From contig OMXJ01000017.1 in assembly GCA_900315015.1 (NCBI GenBank), positions 1 through 55,532 on the forward strand: a DNA stretch of 55,532 nt, in the 5' to 3' direction. Origin of the DNA: an uncultured Eubacteriales bacterium. Its GTDB lineage: Bacteria; Bacillota; Clostridia; Lachnospirales; Lachnospiraceae. This document shows positions 9,301 through 17,863 of this stretch, in pieces. Under the pieces are notes generated by a model. It did no database searches, was not told the origin of the DNA, and saw only the letters and a program-made list of their open reading frames with translations. Made by a program: the position numbers and the translations under genes. The stretch's first letter is position 1. Every line of letters starts with the position of its first letter.

Positions 9301-10740
9301 AACAACTGACTCAACGGTCTGATTCTTAATGCGGATACATTTCATATCCTGTCCACCTATATCAAGGATACAGTCTACATCCGGTTTAAAGAAGGCAGCT
9401 GCAGTGTAGTGAGCCACAGTTTCTACCTCACCCTCATCAAGCATGAGGGCAGCCTTAATTAGAGCTTCACCATAGCCTGTTGAGCAGGCACGCACGATAT
9501 GCGCATCCTTTGGAAGCTTTGAATATATATCCTTAATTGCACTGATTGTTGTCTTAAGAGGGCTTGCGTTGTTACTTGAATAGAAGGAATAAAGAAGAGT
9601 TCCATCCTCACTTACAACAGCAGCCTTTGTGGTAGTAGAACCGCAGTCAATACCAAGGAAGCAATTTCCCTTGTATTTTGAAATGTCACCCTTCTTAACT
9701 GAATCGACATCATGTCGCTTCGTAAACTCTGCATATTCAGCCTCGTTCTTAAACAAAGCATCCATACGCTGAACTTCCATTTCCATATGAACACCGTTAT
9801 TAAGGCGCTCTGCAAGCTCGCCAAGGCTTACCATGGTATCAATGTACTTAGCTTCACTATTTCCGCGCTTCTTTGCCTTTTCCTGCTCGGCAATAGACTC
9901 TGCATTAAGAGCTGAACCTATAGCAGCAAAAAGATGTGAATTATCAGGAGCAAAAATATGCTCATCTGTAAGCTTTAAGGTACGGATAAAAGCAGCGCGC
10001 AGTTCAGTAAGGAAATGAAGTGGTCCTCCAAGGAAGGCTACATTTCCGCGAATAGGTCTGCCGCATGCAAGTCCTGAAATTGTCTGATTAACTACTGCCT
10101 GGAAAATGGATGCAGAAAGGTCTTCCTTAGTTGCACCCTCATTGATAAGCGGCTGAATATCTGTCTTTGCAAATACACCGCATCTTGCAGCAATAGGATA
10201 AATGGCCTTATAGTTTTTAGCATAAACATTAAGACCTGCTGCATCTGTTCTAAGAAGAGCTGCCATCTGGTCGATGAAGGAGCCTGTACCACCGGCACAG
10301 ATACCGTTCATACGCTGATCAATACCATTTGAGAAATAAATGATCTTAGCATCTTCACCACCAAGCTCAATAGCAACATCCGTCTTTGGAGAATAATGCT
10401 CAAGGGCAGTTGAAACTGCAACTACCTCTTGAACAAATGGAATATTAATATTATTAGCAAGAGCTAGACCGCCCGAACCAGTTATAACAGGCATTACCTT
10501 TAATTCCTTAGAAAGATTTCCTGTAACGGTCTCAATGCCCTCTGGAGTATTTTTAGAAATTACACCAAAGCTCTCTTCAATTAAAGCTGCAAGAGTTGAC
10601 TGAATATTGGCAAAATGTCTTCTATAATCTGAGAAAACTACTTCCTTGTTTTCATCAAGGATTGCGATTTTTACCGTAGTTGAACCAATATCAACTCCCA
10701 ATGTATAATTATTATTTAACACCTTTGTTTCTTCTGCCAT
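6397..10740 (-). CDS. Giant 2-hydroxyacyl-CoA dehydratase activase-type protein
   Basis: 1447 residues. Two BadF/BadG/HgdC-type ASKHA ATPase modules: the first with [18 protein letters not shown] and [13 protein letters not shown]; the second with [21 protein letters not shown] and [17 protein letters not shown] Cys-rich link (CQGCENHC) follows, then a DUF2229-like part ([15 protein letters not shown]) and a C-terminal HgdB/COG3581-like part. In 2-hydroxyglutaryl-CoA dehydratase activators, a Cys in such a GGxGSF loop helps bind the [4Fe-4S] cluster that fires one electron to the dehydratase at the cost of ATP. Large single-chain versions are common in clostridia, but the substrate is unknown. 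No small dehydratase subunits lie beside it. ATG follows GGAGG by about 7 bases. Confidence 0.85.
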   Translation of the reverse strand: MAEETKVLNNNYTLGVDIGSTTVKIAILDENKEVVFSDYRRHFANIQSTLAALIEESFGVISKNTPEGIETVTGNLSKELKVMPVITGSGGLALANNINIPFVQEVVAVSTALEHYSPKTDVAIELGGEDAKIIYFSNGIDQRMNGICAGGTGSFIDQMAALLRTDAAGLNVYAKNYKAIYPIAARCGVFAKTDIQPLINEGATKEDLSASIFQAVVNQTISGLACGRPIRGNVAFLGGPLHFLTELRAAFIRTLKLTDEHIFAPDNSHLFAAIGSALNAESIAEQEKAKKRGNSEAKYIDTMVSLGELAERLNNGVHMEMEVQRMDALFKNEAEYAEFTKRHDVDSVKKGDISKYKGNCFLGIDCGSTTTKAAVVSEDGTLLYSFYSSNNASPLKTTISAIKDIYSKLPKDAHIVRACSTGYGEALIKAALMLDEGEVETVAHYTAAAFFKPDVDCILDIGGQDMKCIRIKNQTVESVVLNEACSSGCGSFIETFAKSLDYEVADFAKIALYAKSPIDLGSRCTVFMNSKVKQAQKEGATVEDISSGLAYSVIKNAMYKVIKVTNPDDMGKHIVVQGGTFYNDAVLRSFEKLINRDVVRPDIAGIMGAFGAALIAKNHYTGQKSTMLSIKEIEELKFTSTMTRCQGCENHCMLTINKFSDGRRFISGNRCERGLGKVKNKDNIPNLYEYKLKRMFDYEPLAENLAPRGVVGIPRALNMYELYPFWYTFFTELGYRVVLSPLSSRKIYEMGIETIPSENECYPAKLVHGHVEWLIDKGIKYIFYPCIPYERIEDSTAGNHYNCPMVTSYPENIKNNVEDLKINKVNFQHPFMSFESEKILTERLVSFFVRKNHIPAKEIEIAAHKAWVELANSKSDVRKKGEETLDYLKKTGKTGIVLAGRPYHIDPEINHGIPELINSYGVAVLSEDSICHLGKVDRPLLIVDQWMFHTRLYAAASFVRTQANLEMIQLFSFGCGLDAVTTDGVNDILSASGKIYTMLKIDEVNNLGAARIRIRSLLAAIKERKIKNILPEVHTAEYHRVVFEKSMKKDYTILVPNMSPIHFDMLEPAFRSCGYNIVVLPNYNRQAIDVGLQYVNNDACFPSILVVGQLMDALLSGEYDLNKTAVMMSQTGGGCRATNYIGFVRRALAKAGMPQVPVISLSTKGLEKNPGFVITPDLAIRGLQAVVYGDLFMRVLYHTRPYELVPGSANKLHQKWLKVCKKSVTNGNWKEYKRNLEGIVHDFDNLPIDETIKKPKVGIVGEILVKFQPTANNRVVDLLEQEGAEAVVPDLLDFFLYGCYDAKYQAKYLGKSELSAGLNQIGISGLEFLRKGAREALEKSERFKPMSRVEELVENARPYVSIGNQTGEGWFLTAEMIELINEDVRNIICTQPFACLPNHIVGKGVIKAIRNKHPEANIVAIDYDPGASEVNQLNRIKLMLSRAVKEL

Positions 10741-10839
10741 TTACTGACCTCCATAGCAGTCACAAATAACTACTATCACATTCTTTTTTTAATCCCAAGC
10801 TATTATCTATATAACCCAAAGTTTTTTTCAATTCTTAGT

Positions 10840-10881
10840 ATTATATCACAAAAATAATAATTCTTATTGATTCCAATCAAT
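10840..10881 (-). promoter_or_regulatory. Promoter and inverted repeat of the activase gene
   Basis: Extended -10 element TGATATAAT (TATAAT at 10840-10845, minus strand) with a poor -35. Just upstream lies the inverted repeat ATTGATT-CC-AATCAAT (10866-10881), a possible operator. The leader is about 95 bases. Confidence 0.45.
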
Positions 10882-10916
10882 TATAATCAAAATTTAACTA
10901 CTTATTTAAAACTTTT

Positions 10917-12359
10917 TTATTTTTTCCAGGTTGATGGCACAAGTAAAATAAGCATAGGGAACATTTCAAGTCTTCCTGCAAGCATGTCAAAGGAAAGAAC
11001 TATTTTTGAAAAGCTGCCAAATGAGCTGTAATTTCCCGTAGGACCTACTGCATCAAAACCTGGTCCGATATTATTAATCGTTGCGGCAATCGCAGTAAAC
11101 TCAGTCGTAATTCCCATTCCCTCAAAGGAAATAAGAAGCAACGATACCACATATACTAAAATAAAGGACATAAAATACACATTTACCATGCGCATTGTCT
11201 CATGGTCCACCTTTTCGCCGTTAAGCCTTACAACCTTTACACTTCTTGGATGAATGACCTGCATAAGTCCCTTTTTAACATTTTTAACAAGGAGAATAAT
11301 ACGAGGCACCTTCATTCCGCCGCCCGTACTTCCAGCACATGCTCCGATAAACATAAGAAGCAGCAATATGAACTTTGAAAAATCCGGCCAAAGATTGAAA
11401 TCAGAAATAGCAAAGCCGGTAGTTGTCATAACAGAAGCCGCATTAAAGGAGGCATGGTGAAGTGCCATAGGAACACTGTCAAACAGCCCTGCATTATAAA
11501 TATTTGCAGTAATGGCTCCTACTGAAATGAAATAAATCACAAAATACCATATTACTTCTTCCGTAGTAAAGGCTTCTTTAAATTTCTTCTTTAAAATAAA
11601 GTAATAGGTATTAAAATTCACGCCAAATAAAATCATGAACACAGTAATAATTACCTTACTAGCCACGCTGTACTCGCTAAAGCCGGCATTAGAAATTGAA
11701 AAACCACCAGTACCTGCTGTAGCAAAGGTATAACATACCGAATCAAAGAAAGGTACTCCGCTTATAACAAGGAGAGCTAACTCTACAACGGTAAGTGCAA
11801 AATAAATCTTATATAATATACCTGCAGTCTGGCGCATTCTAGGTACAAGCTTGCCTACAACCGGGCCCGGGCTCTCCGCTTTCATGATATGCATGGTCTG
11901 TCCGCCCGACATGGGAATAATGGCAAGCATAAATACAAGAAGACCCATACCGCCTAGCCAATGAGTCAGGCATCTCCATAAATTAGTAGCGTGAGATATA
12001 TTAGTATAATCTGTAATTATTGAAGCTCCCGTTGTTGTAAAACCGGAAACTACTTCAAAAAAGGCCGAGGCATAATTTGTAATGTCACCACACATAAGCA
12101 TTGGCAACGCGCCAAAAATTGAAAGCGCTATCCAGCTAAGCGATGTAATTACAAAACCTTCCTTTGCAAAAATCGAGGTATTCTTAGGCTTTTTTATGGT
12201 AAGAAGGGTTCCTGCAAAAAGGCATATTCCTGCTGCAATAACATAGGCAATGCCCTCTTCTTCAAGATAAATCCAACCTGTAAGTGCTGGAAGCAGCATC
12301 GCTCCCCCTTCTATTCTCAAAATATAGCCAATGATATAAAATACCATTCTATAATTCAT
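10917..12359 (-). CDS. trkH: TrkH/KtrB-family potassium uptake channel subunit
   Basis: 480-residue membrane protein built from four pore repeats. Selectivity-filter loops are visible: GFTTTGAS, ATAGTGGFS, TTTGFA and NNIGPGF. The SPGP segment and LTHWLGGMGLLVF stretch are typical of TrkH. It forms the K+ channel regulated by the cytosolic RCK protein encoded just upstream. Its ATG overlaps the trkA stop by one base (TAATG), so translation is coupled. The C-terminus ends soon after the fourth pore (PSTWKK), as usual in TrkH/KtrB. Confidence 0.95.
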   Translation of the reverse strand: MNYRMVFYIIGYILRIEGGAMLLPALTGWIYLEEEGIAYVIAAGICLFAGTLLTIKKPKNTSIFAKEGFVITSLSWIALSIFGALPMLMCGDITNYASAFFEVVSGFTTTGASIITDYTNISHATNLWRCLTHWLGGMGLLVFMLAIIPMSGGQTMHIMKAESPGPVVGKLVPRMRQTAGILYKIYFALTVVELALLVISGVPFFDSVCYTFATAGTGGFSISNAGFSEYSVASKVIITVFMILFGVNFNTYYFILKKKFKEAFTTEEVIWYFVIYFISVGAITANIYNAGLFDSVPMALHHASFNAASVMTTTGFAISDFNLWPDFSKFILLLLMFIGACAGSTGGGMKVPRIILLVKNVKKGLMQVIHPRSVKVVRLNGEKVDHETMRMVNVYFMSFILVYVVSLLLISFEGMGITTEFTAIAATINNIGPGFDAVGPTGNYSSFGSFSKIVLSFDMLAGRLEMFPMLILLVPSTWKK

Positions 12360-13720
12360 TACTCATCCTCCAAGAAATCGTCAAGAGCAGAAAGCCCAGA
12401 AAGCGTGGTTACTATAATAATAATGTCTCCCTCTTGTATGGTATCCGATCCCTTTGGAGTATAAATATTACCATATCTATTTATACTGCACACAAGCACA
12501 TTTTTCTTAAGCTTTAGCTCTGCAAGAGTCGGGCCTATCATTCTTGAATCAGCCGGTACACGGAATTCAAAAGCCTCGGCGCCTCCCTCTGCAATACGAT
12601 ACAATGCCTCTATTTTATTATAACTGTTCTGCATGGCTCTTACATATCTAATGATATATTCAGCCGCAATTTCTTTTGGATAGATTTTTACTCCAATATC
12701 CAGCTTATCTACTATATTGGTAAAAGCCATATGGTCGATCTTGGTAATGGTCTTTGCCTTTGATACAGTTTTAGCGTATAGTGAAAGCATGATATTTTCT
12801 TCATCAATATTTGTAAGTGATACAAAAGCACCTTCACTAGATAAGCCTTCCTCTTCAAGTACAAGCTTATCAGTGCCATCTCCGCAGATTACCTCTACAG
12901 AATTCCCAAGCATGGTAGATAGCTCCTCACAGCGTTCTTCATCTCTTTCTATGATCTTAGTAGTAATTCCAGCCTTAACAAGCATTTCTGCTAAATAAAA
13001 GGCTATCATTCCTCCGCCTACTATCATGGCATTCTTGATTCTTGCGTCCTGTATATGGGCATTGTGGAAGAATTCATCCATGTTATAAGAGGATGCAAGA
13101 ATTGAAACCTTATCTCCTAGCTTTAATTCAAAGGAACCATCCGGAATAAAGGTCTCATCACCTCTTCTTACCGCACAAACTAATACATGCGACTTGAGCT
13201 TTTTAAAGCTCTCAGAAATGGTACTATTTGTAAGGTGAGAACCCTCTTTTAGCTCGATATTAAGAATTTCAATTCTTCCCTTGGCAAAGGTATCTACTTC
13301 GATTGCAGACGGGAATCTAAGGAGCTTTGCAATTTCAGTCGCAGTAGCCCTCTCAGGATTTAAATACATTGAAAGCCCAAGCTCATCCTTAATATAATCT
13401 ATTTCTTCTGCATATTCAGGATTACGTATTCTAGCAATGGTATGCTTAGCACCTATCTTTTTTGCAATGAGGCAGCAGAGCATATTTACTTCATCCTCTG
13501 GCGTAACCGCTATAACAAGATCTGCCTTAGCGACACCTGCCTGCTTTAAAACATTATAGGTAGCTCCATTTCCTACCATGCTCATTACATCTATTTCACT
13601 AGAGACCTGCTCAACAATATCCCTGTCATTATCAATGATAATGACCTCATGATTTTCATTATTTAACTGTTCTGCAATAGTCCTGCCTATCTTACCGCAG
13701 CCAACTACTATAATCTTCAT
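12359..13720 (-). CDS. trkA: TrkA, potassium channel gating protein (two RCK units)
   Basis: 453 residues with two tandem RCK modules, each a Rossmann nucleotide-binding domain plus a C-terminal TrkA_C domain. First glycine loop VVGCGKIGRTIAEQL with acidic IDNDRD after strand 2; second loop MIVGGGMIAFYLAEML with ERDEERC. Binds NAD(H)/ATP-type ligands and gates TrkH. First gene of the trkA-trkH operon. It has its own strong promoter and a leader of about 145 bases. Confidence 0.95.
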   Translation of the reverse strand: MKIIVVGCGKIGRTIAEQLNNENHEVIIIDNDRDIVEQVSSEIDVMSMVGNGATYNVLKQAGVAKADLVIAVTPEDEVNMLCCLIAKKIGAKHTIARIRNPEYAEEIDYIKDELGLSMYLNPERATATEIAKLLRFPSAIEVDTFAKGRIEILNIELKEGSHLTNSTISESFKKLKSHVLVCAVRRGDETFIPDGSFELKLGDKVSILASSYNMDEFFHNAHIQDARIKNAMIVGGGMIAFYLAEMLVKAGITTKIIERDEERCEELSTMLGNSVEVICGDGTDKLVLEEEGLSSEGAFVSLTNIDEENIMLSLYAKTVSKAKTITKIDHMAFTNIVDKLDIGVKIYPKEIAAEYIIRYVRAMQNSYNKIEALYRIAEGGAEAFEFRVPADSRMIGPTLAELKLKKNVLVCSINRYGNIYTPKGSDTIQEGDIIIIVTTLSGLSALDDFLEDE

Positions 13721-13873
13721 AGCTTCCTTTCATAATACGGATTTAATGCATTCATTTAAAATAATCACCCGAATTAAATACGCCTATAAATTTAACATAT
13801 ATAGTCCATAAAAACTCTTTACTTTTCCCTAAAAAAGGATACAAAAATAAAGTCACAGACAACATACTGTATC

Positions 13874-13902
13874 ATTATAACACTTTTAATACAAAATGTC
13901 GA
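13874..13902 (-). promoter_or_regulatory. Promoter of trkA-trkH
   Basis: Minus strand TCGACA (13897-13902), 17-base spacer, TATAAT (13874-13879). It gives a leader of roughly 145 bases before trkA. I do not see the conserved blocks of a ydaO/yuaA c-di-AMP riboswitch in it. Confidence 0.7.
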
Positions 13903-13966
13903 GTGTGACAAATTTAATCAACAAAGTTGCTGTATTTTTCACCCTTAAAGTAAGCAACAAAATCAC

Positions 13967-14722
13967 TCATACTCCAGTTTCTTCATCGTATTTTTTTAAT
14001 AGCTTTTTATCCTGCTTAGAAAGCTCAACCTTCTCGAATAAATCAGGCCTGCGCTCTCTTGTCCTAACAAGAGACTGTGTCCTTTTCCATTCATCTATCA
14101 GCTTGTGATTTCCAGAAAGAAGAACCGGCGGAACCCTTCTTCCCTCATAAATTTCAGGATGCGTATACTGAGGATACTCTAGGAGATTGCCGCTAAAGGT
14201 CTCAGTTTCAGCAGAATCATCATTATGAAGTACTCCTGATACCATTCTAGAAATAGAATCAATCATTACCATTGCAGCAAGCTCGCCGCCTGTCAGAACA
14301 TAATCTCCAATGGATACCTCATCAGTAACTACCATGTCGATAGCTCTTTGATCAATTCCCTCGTAGTGTCCGCAGATAAAAATAAGATCCTCGCTCTTAG
14401 CAAAATCCCTTGCCATATCCTGATTGAACATTCTGCCTGCAGGGGATAGATAAATTGTCCTTACCTTCCCTTTTCTCTCTTCAGGGATTTTATCCATTAC
14501 AGCATTATGGCATCTTACTATAGGATCTGGATTCATAAGCATTCCTGCCCCTCCGCTATAAGGATAATCATCTACCTTCATATGCTTATCTAAAGTATAA
14601 TCCCTTATATTAATAGCTTCAAAACCAAGCCTTCCTGCCTCCTTAGCACGCTTTAGGATGCTGACATTCAGCCCATTTTCAACCATTTCAGGGAATAGTG
14701 TCATAACATAAAAATTTATCAT
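13967..14722 (-). CDS. trmD: TrmD, tRNA (guanine-37-N1)-methyltransferase
   Basis: 251 residues, normal length for the SPOUT-family enzyme that makes m1G37 with S-adenosylmethionine. Seen: MTLFPEMV near the N-terminus, DDYPYSGGAGM, the trefoil-knot loop ICGHYEGIDQRA, and SIGDYVLTGGELAA. Last gene of the ylxM-ffh-rpsP-khpA-rimM-trmD set. A 172-base gap separates it from rimM, so it may also have its own start; 14811-14843 holds an 8-bp inverted repeat. The expected next gene, rplS, is absent here. Confidence 0.97.
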   Translation of the reverse strand: MINFYVMTLFPEMVENGLNVSILKRAKEAGRLGFEAINIRDYTLDKHMKVDDYPYSGGAGMLMNPDPIVRCHNAVMDKIPEERKGKVRTIYLSPAGRMFNQDMARDFAKSEDLIFICGHYEGIDQRAIDMVVTDEVSIGDYVLTGGELAAMVMIDSISRMVSGVLHNDDSAETETFSGNLLEYPQYTHPEIYEGRRVPPVLLSGNHKLIDEWKRTQSLVRTRERRPDLFEKVELSKQDKKLLKKYDEETGV

Positions 14723-14894
14723 AATTTTTCCTAATATGTAATCTAGATTAGCCTAGAATATATTTATTTTTAATGGTAAAACTCTAACCTGCTTATAATA
14801 TATAATTAATAATGGTAAACTAATAATCAGCTACATTACCATTTTTGCTTATAAAACAAATAACCAGCATATAAGATTTACTGCACTATCAATA

Positions 14895-15425
14895 CTAATC
14901 CAGCAAACCAGGGATTACCTTTATCATTATCTTTCTATTTTCGATGTCCTTATTTAAAATATACTGAGGAATATAAGGAACAAGCATTTCCTTTGGATTT
15001 CCCTTTTTAGTAGTAAGTAAAGAACTTTCAAATACCATTATCCTTCCTCCTGCAGTATCTAATATATCCTTGAACTCACCGAGCTTATTTCCATTTTCAT
15101 CTATAATATCAGCGCCGATCATATCGGCAACATAAAATTCATTTTCACCTAAAGGAGAAGCATCTTCTCTTTTAATAATAACTTCCCAATTACGAAGCTT
15201 TTCAGCTTCATTCATATCATTAACTTCTTCAAATCCAACTATGACAGTTCCTTTGAAAAACTTAACAGAATTCACCTTAACGCTCTGCTTTTTTCCATTT
15301 TTCTCAAGAGTCATTTCCTTAATTCTCTTGAAATTCTGAATATCAGGGGTATCAGGAGCTATAACCACCTCCCCCTTAATGCCATGCGGCTTTACAATTC
15401 TACCTATACAAAAATAATCTGTCAT
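14895..15425 (-). CDS. rimM: RimM, 16S rRNA maturation factor
   Basis: 176 residues. N-terminal RimM beta-barrel (CIGRIVKPHGIKGEV) and C-terminal PRC-barrel (FYVADMIGADIIDENG, ending MLVPYIPQYI). Binds ribosomal protein S19 and helps mature the 30S head. Start chosen at 15425, 6 bases after GAGG; the frame is open further upstream, but that part overlaps khpA in another frame and lacks family similarity. Confidence 0.95.
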   Translation of the reverse strand: MTDYFCIGRIVKPHGIKGEVVIAPDTPDIQNFKRIKEMTLEKNGKKQSVKVNSVKFFKGTVIVGFEEVNDMNEAEKLRNWEVIIKREDASPLGENEFYVADMIGADIIDENGNKLGEFKDILDTAGGRIMVFESSLLTTKKGNPKEMLVPYIPQYILNKDIENRKIMIKVIPGLLD

Positions 15426-15444
15426 AAAAACCTCACAAAAACAA

Positions 15445-15474
15445 GGGCTATTAGCCTTATTAGCCAAATAGCCC
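15445..15474 (-). promoter_or_regulatory. Intercistronic hairpin between khpA and rimM
   Basis: 8-bp stem GGGCTATT/AATAGCCC with a 14-base loop, followed on the minus strand by TTGTTTTTG. It could act as a partial terminator or processing site inside the operon. Confidence 0.55.
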
Positions 15475-15483
15475 TCTAACCTA

Positions 15484-15714
15484 TCACTGAACGATCTCAA
15501 CCAGAACCTTTTTGTCATCCTTAATAGCTGCTGCCTTAACAACAGTACGGATAGCCTTAGCAATTCTACCATGCTTTCCGATGACCTTACCCATGTCTGT
15601 ATCTGCGACATGAAGCTCTAATACGATCCCTTTTTCATCTTGTTTTTCGATGACATTAACGTCATCTGGATGATCAACAAGTGATCTGGCTATAAGCTCA
15701 ACCAGCTCCTTCAT
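15484..15714 (-). CDS. khpA: KhpA, KH-domain RNA-binding protein
   Basis: 76 residues, a single type-II KH domain with the GKHG loop (GKVIGKHGRIAKAIRTVV). KhpA (YlqC) partners with KhpB/Jag in binding small RNAs and mRNAs in Gram-positive bacteria. It sits in its usual place between rpsP and rimM, 16 bases after rpsP, with AGGTGATT before the ATG. Confidence 0.96.
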   Translation of the reverse strand: MKELVELIARSLVDHPDDVNVIEKQDEKGIVLELHVADTDMGKVIGKHGRIAKAIRTVVKAAAIKDDKKVLVEIVQ

Positions 15715-15730
15715 TCAATCACCTCCAAAA

Positions 15731-15976
15731 TTATTTAACGATTCCTGCCTTCTTTAAGATAGCATGAACCTTTGGTGTAGCCTGAGCGCCGTTAGCAACC
15801 CACTTCTTAGCTGCTTCTTCATCAAGTGTGTACTCAGCCTCTGGCTTGTGTAAAGGATTGTATGTTCCGATAATTGCAATAGCCTTTCCATCTCTAGCTG
15901 TTCTCTCATCTGCAACAACGATTCTGTAAACTGGAGCCTTCTTAGCACCAACTCTTGTTAATCTGATCTTAACCAT
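15731..15976 (-). CDS. rpsP: 30S ribosomal protein S16
   Basis: 81 residues: MVKIRLTRVGAKKAPVYRIV and the IIGTYNPLHKP segment are diagnostic of S16. Ribosome site GGAGG before the ATG. Between ffh and rpsP lies a 110-base gap holding a hairpin. Confidence 0.98.
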   Translation of the reverse strand: MVKIRLTRVGAKKAPVYRIVVADERTARDGKAIAIIGTYNPLHKPEAEYTLDEEAAKKWVANGAQATPKVHAILKKAGIVK

Positions 15977-16024
15977 TTTTTGATTCCTCCATAAATATTT
16001 GATTGAATTAATTTATATAGTAAA

Positions 16025-16061
16025 GCGGATATGCTGCGTTGCTTACTGCTCGTAAATCCGC
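16025..16061 (-). promoter_or_regulatory. Leader hairpin before rpsP
   Basis: Inverted repeat GCGGAT...ATCCGC (16025-16030 with 16056-16061) with a 25-base loop, in the ffh-rpsP gap. Possible processing or control site; no T-run. Confidence 0.4.
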
Positions 16062-16087
16062 ATCCTCCACAAAACTAAACCTTTTAA

Positions 16088-17470
16088 TTAAAATGGGAAT
16101 TTCATTCCCTTCATGCCAGGCAAACCGAAACGCTTCTTCTTGCCCTTTCCACCTCCGAGCATTCCTGACATCTGCTTCATAAGCTTTCTGCTCTGCTCGT
16201 ACTGCTTCATTACCTTATTTACCTCTGCAATATCAACACCTGCACCATTTGCAATTCTCTTTTTTCTTGATACATTGATGATATCCGGATTTTCTCTTTC
16301 CTTTGGAGTCATGGAATAAATAATTGCTTCCATTCTTCCCATTGAATTTTCAGCCTCGGCGATCTGATCATCCGAAAGATCACCTGCACCGATTCCCATT
16401 CCGCCTGGAAGAAGCTTCATGATATCATTGATTCCGCCCATTTTCTTCATCTGCTGCATCTGAGCAAGATAATCATTGAAATCGAACTCTGCCTTCTTCA
16501 TTTTCTGCTCGAGCTCTCTTGCCTGCTTTTCATCATACTCTGCAGAAACCTTATCGATAAGGGTAAGTACATCGCCCATTCCTAAGATTCTTGATGCCAT
16601 TCTGTCTGGATAGAATGGTTCAAGGTCTGAGAGCTTTTCACCCATACCTGCATAAAAAATCGGCTTTCCGGTAACAGCTCTGATTGAAAGTGCTGCACCG
16701 CCTCTTGTATCACCATCAAGCTTGGTAAGAATAACACCGTCAATACCTACCTTCTCACTGAAGGCTTCAGCAACATTGACTGCTTCCTGACCTGTCATCG
16801 CATCTACGGTAAGAATCGTAGTATCTACATCAATGACTTTCTTGATATCTACAAGCTCATCCATCATCGCTTCATCAATCTGAAGACGACCGGCTGTATC
16901 TATGATAATTACATTATTCTTATTTTCTTCTGCATGAGCCTTTGCTGCTTCAACAATCTCAGCCGGCTTATGATCAGTTCCTATTGCAAAAACAGGAACA
17001 CCCTGCTTTTCACCATTTACTTCGAGCTGCTTGATAGCGGCCGGTCTGTAAATATCGCAGGCTACAAGCAATGGACGCTTTCCCTGAGCCTTAAGCTTTC
17101 CTGCAAGCTTTGCTGCTGTGGTAGTTTTACCAGCACCCTGAAGACCTACCATCATAAGTACTGTAGTAGCATTTCCTGCTTTAATTGGAAGCTCTGTAAC
17201 AGAGCTGCCCATGAGCTCTACCATCTGCTCATTAACTATCTTTATAACAGTCTGTGCTGGAGTAAGGCTTTCAAAAACCTTTTCACCTACACATTTTTCC
17301 TGAACTGAATTTACAAACTGCTTAACTATTTTAAAGCTTACATCGGCTTCAAGAAGAGCCATCTTAACTTCTCTTAAGGCTGCCTTGACATCTGCCTCTG
17401 AAAGCTTGCCCTTGCCACGCAAATTTTTAAATATATTTGTGAGCTTTTCCGAAAGGCCTTCAAATGCCAT
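16088..17470 (-). CDS. ffh: Ffh, signal recognition particle GTPase (SRP54)
   Basis: 460 residues. N domain, G domain with GLQGAGKTTTAAKLAG (P-loop), DTAGRLQID (G3) and TKLDGDTRGGAALS (G4/closing), then a Met-rich M domain that binds 4.5S RNA and signal peptides, ending in a Lys/Gly/Met tail (KGKKKRFGLPGMKGMKF). Targets membrane proteins during translation together with FtsY. Ten bases after ylxM. Confidence 0.98.
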   Translation of the reverse strand: MAFEGLSEKLTNIFKNLRGKGKLSEADVKAALREVKMALLEADVSFKIVKQFVNSVQEKCVGEKVFESLTPAQTVIKIVNEQMVELMGSSVTELPIKAGNATTVLMMVGLQGAGKTTTAAKLAGKLKAQGKRPLLVACDIYRPAAIKQLEVNGEKQGVPVFAIGTDHKPAEIVEAAKAHAEENKNNVIIIDTAGRLQIDEAMMDELVDIKKVIDVDTTILTVDAMTGQEAVNVAEAFSEKVGIDGVILTKLDGDTRGGAALSIRAVTGKPIFYAGMGEKLSDLEPFYPDRMASRILGMGDVLTLIDKVSAEYDEKQARELEQKMKKAEFDFNDYLAQMQQMKKMGGINDIMKLLPGGMGIGAGDLSDDQIAEAENSMGRMEAIIYSMTPKERENPDIINVSRKKRIANGAGVDIAEVNKVMKQYEQSRKLMKQMSGMLGGGKGKKKRFGLPGMKGMKFPF

Positions 17471-17480
17471 TTAAGTCCTC

Positions 17481-17762
17481 CTAATTCTTCTTATCAATGC
17501 TGTCTGCAAATCTTGCAACCAGCTGAAGCTTATCTTCATAATGACTTAATGCCTTTTCACTGCGCTTGATTGAATCTCTCACGCCTTGCCTTGTAATTCC
17601 AATGTCATCAGCAATTTCTGAAAGAGACATGTCATTTACTATATAATCCTCAAATATCTGTCTATTTCTGTCCGTAAGTAATGGACCATAAAAGTCATAT
17701 AACATTGACAATCTGACAATTTCTTCTATCTCATCAGCTGCCGGCTTGGAATAATCCTTCAT
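17481..17762 (-). CDS. ylxM: YlxM, putative HTH partner of the SRP
   Basis: 93 residues, helix-turn-helix protein related to sigma region 4: ADDIGITRQGVRDSIKRSE is the recognition helix area, preceded by YDFYGPLLTDRNRQIFEDYI. In its usual place directly before ffh; the streptococcal homologue modulates Ffh/4.5S RNA activity. First gene of the operon, with a promoter and a leader hairpin directly upstream. Confidence 0.95.
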   Translation of the reverse strand: MKDYSKPAADEIEEIVRLSMLYDFYGPLLTDRNRQIFEDYIVNDMSLSEIADDIGITRQGVRDSIKRSEKALSHYEDKLQLVARFADSIDKKN

Positions 17763-17772
17763 ACTCTTCTCC

Positions 17773-17793
17773 TGTAAAGCAATTTACTTTACA
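17773..17793 (-). promoter_or_regulatory. 5'-terminal hairpin before ylxM ribosome site
   Basis: TGTAAAG/CTTTACA perfect 7-bp stem with 7-base loop, starting within a few bases of the predicted start of transcription and ending directly at the GGAG ribosome site. Folding could affect ribosome access or protect the 5' end. Confidence 0.6.
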
Positions 17794-17801
17794 CCGGAGT
17801 G

Positions 17802-17830
17802 AGTATAACAAAAAAAAGTCGGCTTGTCAA
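17802..17830 (-). promoter_or_regulatory. Promoter of the ylxM-ffh-rpsP operon
   Basis: TTGACA (17825-17830), 17-base spacer, TATACT (17802-17807), preceded by AAAAAGTAC on the minus strand, the same upstream sequence as two tRNA promoters here. Confidence 0.8.
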
Positions 17831-17863
17831 GTACTTTTTAGCTTTTTTTCTTGAAAACTAAGT

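Noticed and set aside
13967-14108. Plus-strand small protein overlapping trmD 3' end
   Set aside because: Frame is a shadow of trmD and has no ribosome site.
14811-14843. Terminator after rimM
   Set aside because: 8-bp inverted repeat with a 17-base loop but no T-run on the minus strand; trmD is likely still read through.
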